Below are positions 14,301 through 26,300 of a DNA stretch of 50,638 nucleotides, piece after piece. The stretch lies in IMG/VR virus record IMGVR_UViG_3300045922_000571, positions 1 through 50,638 of that record. One strand, given 5' to 3'. The notes below the pieces were generated by a model, which made no database searches, was not told the DNA's origin, and was given only the letters and a program-made list of their open reading frames with translations. The stretch comes from a virus. Made by a program: the position numbers and the translations under genes. The stretch's first letter is position 1, and every line of letters starts with the position of its first letter.

Positions 14301-17300
14301 ATAGTGCGCCGGTTCGACTCGTCCGTCGGCGTGCACGATATCGGGCGCGGGGAAAGCGTAGGCGATCTCATCGGGCTTGCCGCCCCGGCCCTCCGTGATG
14401 TAGAAATTCCCCTGTTTGGCGTGAGCCTGGATGATGGGCTGGAGCTGGTCGAACGAGATCCGCTCCGTTCGCACCTGCGTCTCGACGACGTAGTGGATGG
14501 TCTCTGCGCCCGTCTGATCGTCCACGGCAAGCACTTGCTTGCTGAGGATGCGCGGGCGCTCGCCGTGTAACTGCCGGACGCCCACATCGAGCGTCCCGTC
14601 TTCGATAGCCTTCTGTACGGCCTGTTCAAACAGGTCGTAGTAGATGTTGTAGGCCGTGTTTTGCACGTCCGGGTCGAGCGCGAGCAGACGGTTCAGCAGC
14701 CGGTTGACGTTGCGCCGGTCCTGGTCTTCGACATAGACCTGGCCGTCGCGCGTTCGCAGAACTCCCATCTGCGAGAGGACGTCGTGTCCGGTGAGTTCCG
14801 GCGCGATCAGCCGGTTGCGCAGCATGTAGGCGTAGAAAGCGTCTGCGGCCTGTTCGCCCTGGTCGGACTGGAAGTTCACCTTGGCGATGAGGTCGGCGTT
14901 GGCGCCGGCCGCTTCGCGGCTCCCCTTGGTGAGTGCGCCGAGCGAGCCGAGCCGGCGCGCGATGGTGGAGATGAACCGCTTTTCCCCGCCCAGGTCGGAA
15001 ACCACCATCAGGTACTCGGGAGCATGCGCCTGATTGGTGCGGTGCGTGCGGCCGAGCATCTGCATCGCCTTGTCGGCTTCCCAGCCGACTTGCAGCGTGA
15101 TATGCAGGCGCTTCTGGCGGTTCGGCTTGGTGTTGTCGGCATGCAGTGAGATGCCAGTCGAAGCGGCGTTGGAGATGATAGCGACGCGCTTCTTGCCTTC
15201 CTGGAAGGCGGCCGCTTCGGCGATGTTGACCTTCTGGCGCGCCATCCCCTTCTCGCCGCGCGGCACGAACTTGCCCGTTGCCGGGTCGTAGCGCTCTTTC
15301 CGTCCGGTCAGTTCGGCTACTTGCGCGGGACCTCCCAGCGCTTCGATCAGCTCATCGAGGGGATTCTTGGGAAGCGCCAGCTCCTGCCTGAGCTTCGCCA
15401 GCAGTTCATCGCGCAGGCGCTCGGCCTCCGGATTGATCACCGGATTGCCCGCTTCGTCTACGAGCGGCACGCGAACCGGCTTGCCGGTGGCCGGGTCGAG
15501 CTGGACCTCCCACTGCTGGACGGGGAAATGCTGCTGGATCAGGGTGATTAGGATATCCTTCGGCCCGAAATCCAGGTCGTCGCTCTCTTCCGTTCCCTCG
15601 CCTTCCTCTTCGGCGGCCTTGCGGCGGGCCTTCTCCCGCTCCTGCGCCGCCTCATTGGTGTTGATCAGCGAGATCACCACCGAGTAGCCCTGGGCCAGCG
15701 CCTGATGGGCGTGCTCGACAGCGGTCGGGATCTTCATGGCGGTCAGCAGCAGGTTGAAGAACCGCTGCTGCGCGCCAAAGAACTGGCTCATGAAGTTTGC
15801 CCGGCCGCGTGGGCCTGTTTCGGTAACCTGTAGCCCTTGCTCGACCCACTTCATGACCTCGCGCCAAGCCGCGGCTGCGTTGCGGTAGATCGCCTTCTGG
15901 TCTTCGTTGAGCGGATGGACGGCGTCTTCGCGCAGGACGACGCCCTTGTAGGAGATGGTGCGCGAGATGTAGCGGCCGCGGATCTTCAGCTCGCGCGCCA
16001 GCAGCTCCATTGCGCTCATGCCACCGCGCGAGAGCTGAAGCTGAAACTCGCTGAAGCCGTGCGGGAACGGAGTGCGCGGCCCCCATAGGCCCAGGCGCGA
16101 CAGGTAGCCCATATTCGACAGCTCGCTGGCGGCCGTGGCCGACAGGAATGTCGTGCGCGACCGCGGCACTTGCTCCAGCAGCTTTCTGACGGCCTTGCCG
16201 GTGTCAGAGGGCTGCTGCCGCCCGCTGGGGATGGCGTTCTTCAGGTTGTGCGACTCGTCGAACAGCACTACGGCGCCTTCGCCGTCGTCTTGGCCGCGCA
16301 CGTAGTCGATGATCTGGTCGATGCGCGCGCGCTCCTTGCGGTCGCGCGAGCGCAGGAACGAGTACGGGGCAAACAGAACGCCTTCGTGCTGGATGGGGAC
16401 CCCGTAGGGGAACTTGTCGGCGCGCTTGATGGTCGAAGCCAGGTAGCTGTGGCCGAGATCGTTCAGGTCGCGCTGCGCATCTTCGATCAGCCGCCAGTTG
16501 TCGCTGACCCAGATGATGCGCCGGCGGCCTTGATTCCAGTTGTCGAGGGCGATGCCGGCGATGATGCGCCCCTTGCCCACGCCCGTGCCGTCGCCAATCA
16601 GGGCCGCTGCGCGGCTGCCGTCAGGCAGGATCGTCTCGTTGGCCTGTCCGGCGAGCACAATCGCTTCCATCTGGGCGGAGGACAGCGCCCCGGAATCGAG
16701 CAGCTCCTGCGGCAGCGCGGGCTGGTACGTCAGTGGCGGCAGCTTGACGGTCGCCATCGCCTGCGTCTCGACCAGCACCCCTTTGTGCGGCGATCCCTGG
16801 ATGGAGGGCCGGTAGATGACGAACGCGCCTGCGTCCGGCTCCGGATCGACCGCCACCGGAGCCGGGATGATCTTGACCCGGTTCTCCGGGATCTCTTCCT
16901 CGGGCGGCGTCGGTTCGGCAGTGACGCCGTAGCGCGCCGCTACCTTCGCTGCGTAGCGGTGAATCTCGCGCAGGATCGAGGCGACAGTGCGCTTGGTCTC
17001 GGCGGCGAAGTGCTTGAGGATGTCCCCTGCCTCGGCGAGCATCCGCTCGCTCCAGGCCTGGAACTGCACTGCGCCTTTGACGATGTAGTTGGCGCCGATG
17101 GTCACGGCATCGATCAGGTCTTGCGGATCGATGCCGCTCTGGAGCTGCTGGCCGCGAATCTTGGCGCGCAGGCGCGCTGCGGCTTCTTGGGCAGCCTTGT
17201 CAAGCTTGCTGAGCGCCTCCGAACTCGCTTTGGGCTTAGCGCCCGGCTGCGTCTTGATCGGCGGCGGCTGCGTCACAAAACGCGGCGTCGCCGGCGCCGG

Positions 17301-20300
17301 AGACTTCTGAGAGGATTCCTCAGGGGCAAGCTCTCCGCCCAAGGCGCTCGTTGCGGCGTCGAGAAGATCGTCGATCGAAAGCCCAGAAGCTGCGGTCAGG
17401 TCGCTTCCGGGTTCAATGACTACAGGTCGGCTACGTCGGGGTTGGCGGCTCGGACGAGAGCTCGGAGGACGCTCGGCGGGTCCAGTTTCGGCCAGTGGTT
17501 GCCCGCTATGTTCAACTGGCTCATGTCCAGTTGGTTCGGCGTGTTGAACTCCTCCAGCTTGTTGACCAGCAGCTCCGCCGGCCAGCTCTCCATGGGGACC
17601 AAAAAGGCTTCCTTGATCGTCCAGACGGGGACGCCCAGCTCCTCCGCCAGTTGCTTGGTCTGCTCCGGATACTCCAGGTAGGCCAACCAGGCCAGGCGCA
17701 GCGCCGCCTCCTTGGCCAGCTTCGGATTCAGGCCGCCCAGGCGCTCCTTGGCTTGCTTGGTCAGTTCCACCTTGGGTTGCGGCCGCTCCGGGCGTGGCAC
17801 CTGGTCGAACTCCCGGCCGCGCTGCATCATCTGCGCCCAGAATTCGTCCCGGGAGGATTGCCCGGAGGGCTTCATAGGCCTCCTCAACCGAGTTATAACT
17901 CCCCTGGGCGACGTTGGCAAGCTGTTGCGCCAAGGTAGCGCCAGGGGTGGGACCCGTCTTGTCGATGACGATCACCTGCACCGGCATCGAGGTGCCGTAC
18001 TTGGCGTACTCTTTGCCGCTGAGCCGGACATTCGCCAGGACGTTGTAGTGGCCGACTGTGCGCTCCCAGTAATGGCGCGCTCCGGGAGCGTTGATTCCGG
18101 CGCCTTCGACGCGCTCGAAGCCCGAGCGCCCGCCAGTGAGCAGCGCGACGAGCCGCCCGCCCGGCTGGAGGCGCTGCAGCGCCTGATCGAGATGCATGAA
18201 ACCGTAGCGCAGGTTCTTGAGCGCCCCGCCTGCGGCGCGCGTAAACGGCGGGTTCATGACGATCAGCGTCGGCCGCACGTCGCGCTCGAGCAGCGCGTTC
18301 AGCACCTCGGCGTTGTGGCGCGTCGCTTTGGGCAGGCCGATCGCTTCCGCCAGCTCGGCGCGCTGCGGATCGATTTCGTTGAGGTGCGTGCGCGCCACCA
18401 GCGGCTCGAGCAATGCGGCGAGGCCTCCGACGCCGGCGGAAGGCTCGAGAAGCACGTCGTCCGGGCGCGGCTCAGCGAGCTTGGCGACCAGCAGCGCGAT
18501 GGTCGGTGGCGTCGAGAACTGCTGTAGGTCGATCTGCTCCTGATTGCGCACCGTCTCGGTGGCGAGGCGGCTGAGGACGCCGCGGAGTTCGCGTGCGGCC
18601 TCATCGAAAGGCATCTGGATGAGCCTGCTGGCGTGGTCGCGCAGCCAGGAATTGACGGCGGCCTCCTGCGCCTCGTAGAGATCGCGCATCTCGAAGGCGC
18701 CTGCGGCGCGCGTTCCGCCGAAGATCTCCTCACCGATGCGCTCCAGCCGCAGGCGAATGTCTTCGGCCGACTCGATCGCCTCGCGGATGCGCCGCACCAG
18801 CCGGAGCAGCGCATCCTTCCGGCTGAGCGGCCCGGCCGCTTCAGGCTCGCGCCGAGCGCGGCGCGCGGCATCGGCCAGATGCCTGAGGTCGGGCTCTTGC
18901 GCCGCCATTCTCTCGATGGCTGCGTCGAGATCCCCGGTCTGGACGTAGGCCTGCTGTAGGCCGATCAGCCAAGCGAGAGCTTGCTGGTGATCTTCGTTGC
19001 TGCCGTACCAGTGCAGCTCTCCCTTCAAGTCGACAGCGCCAACGGCGCGCGCCAGGGCGCGCACGACGGGGTGCTGGCTGTCCAGGCGCTCGAGATCGAC
19101 CCACTGGTAGCCGGTCTCGCGCTCGAACTCCTGGACGCTCGGCCAGACGCGCTCGCCCGTGGGAATGCCATTGAACTCTTCGGTGGCGATTACGCGATCC
19201 CCATCGCGCTTCACAGTCCAGTAGTGCGGCTCTCCGGTCTGTGGATCGGTTCCGAGCTGGATTTGCGCGCCCTCCCAGGCTCGCTTCGGGGCCCCAGCGG
19301 CGAGGCCAGCGCCGCCCGCGGCCGGCGGGGCAGGCGCCGGCGCGGGTTGCGGCGCGGGTTGCGGCGCGGGAGTGTCGATGACCTCTGTGATCTTCAAGGC
19401 GCGCGACATCCGCTCAATGGCGCGGCGGTTCTTTTCGGTGTTGTCGACCAGCCACGCCTTGCGGTTCGGGTCCCACTTGGCTCCGGACAGCTTGGCGATC
19501 ATGCGCCGCCAGCGGTAGGTGTCGCCAGTGACGGCGATCTTTTCCGCCTTGGGCGGCGCAGCGGGAGGTTGGGGCGCGGGCGCAGGCGCGGGAGCAGGCG
19601 CGGGAGCAGGCGCAGGCGCAGGCGCGGCTTCGGATTCGAGCGGTTCCAGGTCGCTGTCGGCGGTCTTCCCCTGCCGGATCGCTTCGGGCGACTGGAAGGA
19701 ATCGACCCGAATCACCCAGCGCGGATCGCTCGGGCGCGGGCGCAGCTCTTCGAGCGATCCAACGCCGCTCAGCCGCCACCCATCGCCGCTGTCGATGATC
19801 GAGTAGTGCGTCAGCTCGGGGTGGCGCTGGCGGTATTCGGCAAGCGTCTCGGCGTAGCCCTGGCGCAGCGTCGGCTTGATGTAGCGCTCGAAGCCGTATT
19901 CGTTGAGCGGGAGGATTTTTTGGCGGGTGCCGAATGCCTGCCCCCCCTCTTTGTTGCGCATCCACTGGTAGAGTTCCACGCCCTCTCGAGGCGGAGCTGA
20001 CGGCGGCGGAGGCGGCGCGGCAGCCTGTTCAGCGGACTCTTCCGGCGGCAGGACCTGCTCGCGGAGTTTCTGGTACTCGCGCTCGAAAACCGGCGCATAC
20101 TCCTGCACCCACTCGGGATCGGTCGATCGGTAGGGACGCCACCAGCCGTCTTCAGTGCGCGTTGCGTACGTGTCACGAGGCACGCCGAAGACTGTCGACC
20201 AGCCAAGCACCCTGGCGTAGAGCTTGTTGCGATCCGCCGGATTCGGCGCTGCCGGGCCGATTACTTCGATGGTTATTACGTAGTCAGAGTCATCGAGACG

Positions 20301-23300
20301 GAACGGATCGCCTTGGACGGTCTGGGGCCACTTCAGGCGGATCTTGCCCCCCTCCGGCGGCGGTTCCGGAGGCAAGACGTGCTCCAGAAGCTTCTGGTAC
20401 TCGCGCTCGAAGGCCTCAGCGACGCCCGCGATAAATTGCGGGCTGGTACGCCCGGCGGGATGCCAGCCGCCTTCGGGCGAACGCGTGGCGATTTGGTCGC
20501 CGGGAGCGCCGCCCGACCAGAAGTTGGCCGTTCCGTAGAGCTTGCCGCGGTTGGCCGGGTTGGGCGCCTGAGGGCCTATGACCCCAACGCGCACAACGTA
20601 GTTGAATTCGCCGACACGGAACGGTGGGCTTTCTAAGCTCTTGCCGTGGTCGAGGCGGATCTTGCCCCCCTCCGGCGGAGGCGGCTCGTAGGCTTCTTCC
20701 TCCGGGGCAGGGGGCGCTTGCGGAGGCTCTTGCGGGCGCAAGCCGCTGGCCGGTTGCTGGACCTGGCCCAGTTGCGGGCGGAAAGCTTGCGGCTCGACGT
20801 GCACGATTTCGCCGGCGGCCTGCTGCGGCGTCGGCGGTGCTCCGGGCACGGTCTCAGCCATAGGTAGCGCCAGCTCCGGCGCTTGCGGGCGCAAGCCGCT
20901 GGCGGGTTGCTGGACCTGGCCCGGTTGCGGCCGGAAAGCTTGCGGCTCGACGCGCGCGGCTTCGCCGGCCGCCTGCTGCGGCCCTAGCGGCGTCTGGACA
21001 AATCCAGCGCGGCCAGGAGCTGGAGTTTCCGTAAGCCGTCCAAGCCACTGCTCGGCGCGCTCGGCGATGCGCTCGTAGGAGGCGCGGCGCTCCTCCCAGT
21101 TCACGCTTCCGGGCTGGACTTTGGCGGCCTGCGCGCGCGTCCGATCGCGCAAGTCCTCGAGGATTTCCCGCGCCGTCACAGGGCGGTTCTGGGAGCGGAT
21201 CACCGGGCCGGCGATCGCAGCGAACTTGTCGACCATGCGCACCGCGATCGCGATGTCATCATCGGAAGTCCCTGGGGTGGCCAGCAGGCGGACGAGCTGT
21301 CCCGACCACCGCCCGTGAGCGCCGGTTGCGGCGCCCATCGGGTACTTCGCCGTGGCATATTCCAGATCTTCGTACTCGGCCTCCTGCTCTAAAGCGCTCT
21401 TGGGCGGCGCGGCCGGAGCTTCCGGAGGAGCTGCCGGAGCTTCCGGCGGGGCGAACAGATCCAGTTGCGGCGTTGCCGCTTTCGGGCCGCGCTGTCGCGG
21501 CCGCGCGGGAGCAGAGGCAGGCGGAGCCTGCTCACCCTCGGGGCCTTCCACGAAATGGACTGGCGGGCCGAGCAACACGTACCGCTTGCCCCGGTAGGAC
21601 GGCTTGACGCCGTGGTAATAGCCGAGCGGGTCACGCAGATCGTACTTCGGGCTTCCTTGGAACTCCTCAGCCGGACGCAGCCGATAGGCTTCGTGGTAGC
21701 CCTCCCCGGGCACGTCGCTGCGCGAAATGGATACCGTCACCCATTGCTCGCCATTCCAGTTGAACGGCCGCCTGATCCGCGGGTTTTTCTTGCTGCTGAG
21801 CAGGTCCCCGGAGTAGGCGTCCCAGATGTCGCCACCGGCGTTGAGGCGGGCGGGAGCGACTCGGATGCGCTCCGGCTCCTGGATCTGCTCGGCAGCGGCG
21901 GAGGCCTCCGCCGCTGGAGCGGCTTGGGGCTGCTCTGAGGCGCTCCGGATCGCCTCGCGCCGCTTCCAGAGACGCTTGGCCGACTCCGTCTGCGCTGGGG
22001 CGGGGATGACGCGCGCAGGCGCGCCGATGCGGGCCGAGTGGGCCTGCTCGGCGGCGTCGTACATCGCATTGGCGATGCCGCGCCCGCGGTAGGACGGGAC
22101 GACCGCCACGTGCAGCGGCACCAGCTCGGAGGCCTCCGGCGTGCGCCCGGAGATGGCGCCGAACTTCGGCCCCTCGGCCAAGCGGGCGTAGCCGACCACG
22201 TTCTCCGGCTTGAGTCCGCGCTGGGCGAGCTGCTCGCGCCACGCTTTGCTGCCAGTGATGCCGTCGAGGTGGTAGTCGGCCAGATAGCCGGTGATGGCAT
22301 CCTGTTCGCGGCCCAGGCTGGCTTTCGGATGGGCTGCGATGACTACGTAGCCCTCGGGGCTGGGGAGAGTGACGATCTGGCCGCCGGAAGCGGCAAAGTC
22401 ATCCTCTGCCGGGCGGGCCAAGCTGGGGTCGAACAGCAGGTAACTCGTTGCCCGCTTGCCCGTGTCGCCATGCCACTCGTTGATCTTGGCGCTGTCGTAG
22501 CCAGCCTTGCGCAGCGCCTTGGCAAGCTCCTCGCCGGCGAAGTCTCCGAAGTACTGGAGAAGCTCCGCGCCATCGGGTTCGGCAAAGCGCAGCCGCTTGT
22601 CCAGCTCGGCGCTCACCTCGACGCCGTTCTCTTCAAGGAAGCTGCGTAAGGTTTCCGGCTGGACAAATTCGTCGGCTTCGAAGCGGCTCGAAAGGTCCAG
22701 CGTGCGCTTCGGCGAAATCAACAGCCGCTGCGTGTAGTCGCCGAACGCCTTGCTGTAGTCCCGGTCTTCGGTCACGTACAGCACGCCCTTGTCGTTGAGC
22801 GCAATTGGGGCATTCGGGGTGCGCGAGGACCGGAAGACTTCGATCTCAGGCGCAGCGGCGCGCACCGGCTGCTGAGCGCGGAGGCCGCTCGCAGGCCGCC
22901 GAATTTCCGGAGGCCGGGTCAGGAACACGGGCGCGCCGCGCTGGGGCTGTTGCTGCCCGCCTGCCGGAGGAGCCGGAACCGGCGCCGGACCCGCCGCGGG
23001 CGGCGGCTGAATTTGCGGCAACGCAAGCCCTCCAGGCTGCCGGATCGCTGGAGGGGCAGTGATGAACCTCGGGGTGCGGCCGGCAGGGCTGGCAGGCTCC
23101 GCAGCGGGTCTGGGAGGGGTTTTGACGAAGCCCGCCATCGGCGGCGGCTGCGGCTCCGGGCGCTCGGCTTGCTGAGGCGCAGGCGGGGCAGACGGGGGAG
23201 TCGGCGCGGCTTGCTGGGGAGCAGGGGGGGCAGCCGGGGCGGCTGGGGAGGCAATCCCCTGCGGAATGATCCGCTGAGCGCTGCCAGGGCCGGCTACCGC

Positions 23301-26300
23301 ATCGACAGCGCGTGCGATCAGCTCGAGCTTGCCGGGTACCGTGACCTGGCCGAACAGGTTGGCCTGGTCGGGATGGCCGAAGGCGCGCACCTGATCGGCA
23401 TAGGCGCGCAGGATCTCGGCAAGCTGGCGCGGACTGTTGCCATACTGGTCAAAGACACGCAGCCATGCCTCGCCTTCGGGCGCTAGATCGCGCCCGAACA
23501 TAGGCTGCTGGAGCAGATAATCCTCAACCGTTTGGGAACGGGAGCGCAAGTAGGCGAGCTTGCGCGCCGCCGCAGCAATGTCGCGCGCCGCCGAGAGCGG
23601 CTGGAGCGCTCCAGCCTGAATGTCGGCTTCGAGCCGCGCCATCTGCGGCGCTGCCCGCAGCAGGCCGTCTGTGATGCGCCGCGCGGTGTCGTCACGCGCC
23701 TCGGCCATGCGCTCGACGCCGGAGACGTCGCCGCCATAGGCAGCGGCAAAGATCGCGTTGCGCAGCCTGCGCTCGCCGTCCTGATTGAGCTGGCCGTCGC
23801 GGTCCATGTAGGCGCCGCGCTCGGCGGGCGGCACCGCGAGGTCAAAGAACTGCCGGATGAACTCGGCGTTGGCCTGCGTGCCGATGTCGCCGCTCTCCGA
23901 CGGCTGGAAAGTAGCGAGCAGGTCCGGCGTGAGCTTCTTGGCGTCGCTGGCGGCCAGCTCCGCCGGGCTGCGGCGCGCCACGGTCTCTGCATTGGACTCG
24001 TCAGCGAACCGGCCAAGAGCCACCTTGCCGACGAGCACGCGGCGCAGAGACGGCATCTTCATGGCATCGACCGCCGCCGGGTCGAGGCCGACCTGAGGCG
24101 CAAGCCGCTTCAAGTAGTCGCGGTAGGCGGCGGCGCGCTGCGGATAGAGTTCGTACATCAGGCGCTGGGCCAGCGTCCGGCCATTGCCGGAGATGGTCAC
24201 CATGCGCCCGTCCGGGAGCACGACGTCGATGGGAGCGCCTTGGCTGGCGAGGCGGCTCGGCCCGGCCTGCTCCGGATCGAAGTTGCGCGCCAGATCCTCG
24301 ATCTGGGCGCGCGAAGCCGTCCGAGCGCGTTGGCGGCCCTGGTACTGCTGCGGGTAGAGGGGGTTTTCGTTGCCGGTGAGGTCGTGGGAGACGACGACCG
24401 GATCTTCGGCTAAGTCAGCGAGCACCCACTGCGCTTGCGCGGGAGTGCCTTGCGGAGTGACGACCTCTTCGACTTTGCCGCGGCGGCCTTCCGGGAGCGC
24501 CGAGGCCTCCGGAGCCTCATACTCGGTCTCTCCTTGCGCCTGGCTGCCCACCGCCACGGTCGTCAACGGCGGCGGCGCGTGGCCGATGAATTTGCCTTCC
24601 GAGTCGAGTTTTTGATCGCGGATCAGCTCGGCCATGATCCGCGCTGCCGTGTCCCGGTCTACGCCCAGTGCGTTCTGGATGCCGATGCGCCGGATGCGCC
24701 CCTCGCGCTGGGCAATGGCGAGCGCTTCGCTTTTGAGCTGCTCAATGTCCTGCGGCGCTCCGGGCGCACCGGGGGCTTGCGCGGTGGGAGCCGTTGCGCC
24801 GGGCTGGCCGCCTGGAGGCGTTTCGGGCCCCATCGAGGGCAGTTGGCCCGCGATGCTGTAGTACTTCCGTCCGTTGCGATCCTCGACGGCGACGGCGCCC
24901 TGGTCGTAAAGCTCGTCGAGGATCTCCCGAGTCAGGCGCGGAGAGATCGCCAGCTCGTCGAGGATCTCTTGCCGGGTAACGGGCCGGCTCTTGCTCCGGA
25001 GGTAGTCGAGGATCTGCTGGGTCTGTTTGGAGAGATCGACTGCGGGACCAGGCGGCGCTGTGGGAGGGGTTCCTGGGCGAGCCGCTGGCGCGCCTGCGCC
25101 TTCCGGCAGTTCCGCTTGGCTGCGCTCGCGCGCCGCCTCGTGCGCCCGCCGGAGGATCGGCTCGCCAATTAGCACAGATGCGCCCGCGCCGATGGTGGAT
25201 TCGAGCAAGCCTTCGTCGAGCGGGCGGCCCGAAGCGTAGTTGGAGGCGATCTGCTGGGAGTTCTCCTGCGCCACCTCCATGGCCGCATCCCAGAGGATGC
25301 GCTTGACGGTGCTCGCCGCGCGCGGGTCGTACAGGCCCAGGGCGTTGAACAGGACCGTCGGCCCGGCGGAATACAGCGCCGACTTGCGCGCGATCTCGGC
25401 CGCCTCTTCGGGCGTTTTGCCCTGCTTGGCCGCCTCGGCGGCGTCCATGCCCGCCTGGGAGATGGTTTCCAGAGCGCTGCCGGTAGCGAGCATTCCGGCA
25501 GCGTTGGCGATCTGAGCGGCGCGGCCAGTGATGCCAGCGAGGCGCACCAGCCGGTCGACCACTGCGCCCGTACCGGCGGCCGAGCCGGCAAAGCCTGCCA
25601 TCGAACCCATCGCGCTTCCGGTGACGCGCGCCCACCACTCCGGCGCCCAAGTCTCCGGCTCGCCTTGGGGTTGATAGAAGAAGTTCTCCAGCGTCTCGCC
25701 AGTCGCCGCGATCGCGTTGCCGATCGAGCGCATCACCGGCGAGTCCTGGCTCTGGCTGGCGATGAACTGCCCAAGGCCGGTGCCCAGCCCGATAGCGCCT
25801 TTGACGAACGAACCCAGAAACTCTGATCCGACCTTGCCCAGGCGGCCGGGCAGCGGAGCGTTCTCGGCGCTGTAGAGCGCCTGCTCGGGCTTGGTGCCCA
25901 GCAGGTCGAGCGGAACCGGCTCGATCGGCGCGCGGGCTTGCGGCACGCCCGGAAGCTGGCCGCCGAGGCGCTCGGTGCCGGGGATCGGGCCTTGGGCGTA
26001 GCGCTGGAGATTCTCCTCATAGAGCCTGCGGCCCAGCTCGAATTGCTTGGCAGCCTGGTCGAGCGCCTGGACCTCGGCCTCCAGCGCCGAACGGCCCGCC
26101 TCGAACTCGTTCATGCGCTGCTGGTAGCCCTCGACCAGCGGCTGGACGATTTTCGGCCCCGAGCGGCCGAGCAAAGCCGACAGCCGCCCGACTTCGACCG
26201 GCGCTAACTCCAGCTCCGAGCGGCGCTGGTGAAGATCCTTCGACAGCGCTTCGATGCGCGCCCGGCGGGCATCGATATCCGCCGCCAGACGCTCAAGCTG

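Noticed and set aside
12963-14570. A 535-codon open frame on the plus strand, antisense to the giant gene
   Set aside because: Its residues (Leu, Asp, Val, Arg rich) are what the antisense of GC-rich coding sequence gives, it has no ribosome site, and the opposite strand encodes convincing helicase sequence.
16170-17681. A 503-codon plus-strand frame opposite the helicase region
   Set aside because: Antisense shadow with no ribosome site or protein-like segments; the minus strand carries helicase motifs.
17420-17920. Reading the nested frame as evidence of two sequencing frameshifts in the giant gene
   Set aside because: The nested frame has its own AGGAGG, ATG and TAG, and the giant frame stays open throughout, so a nested gene is simpler; kept as the main alternative.
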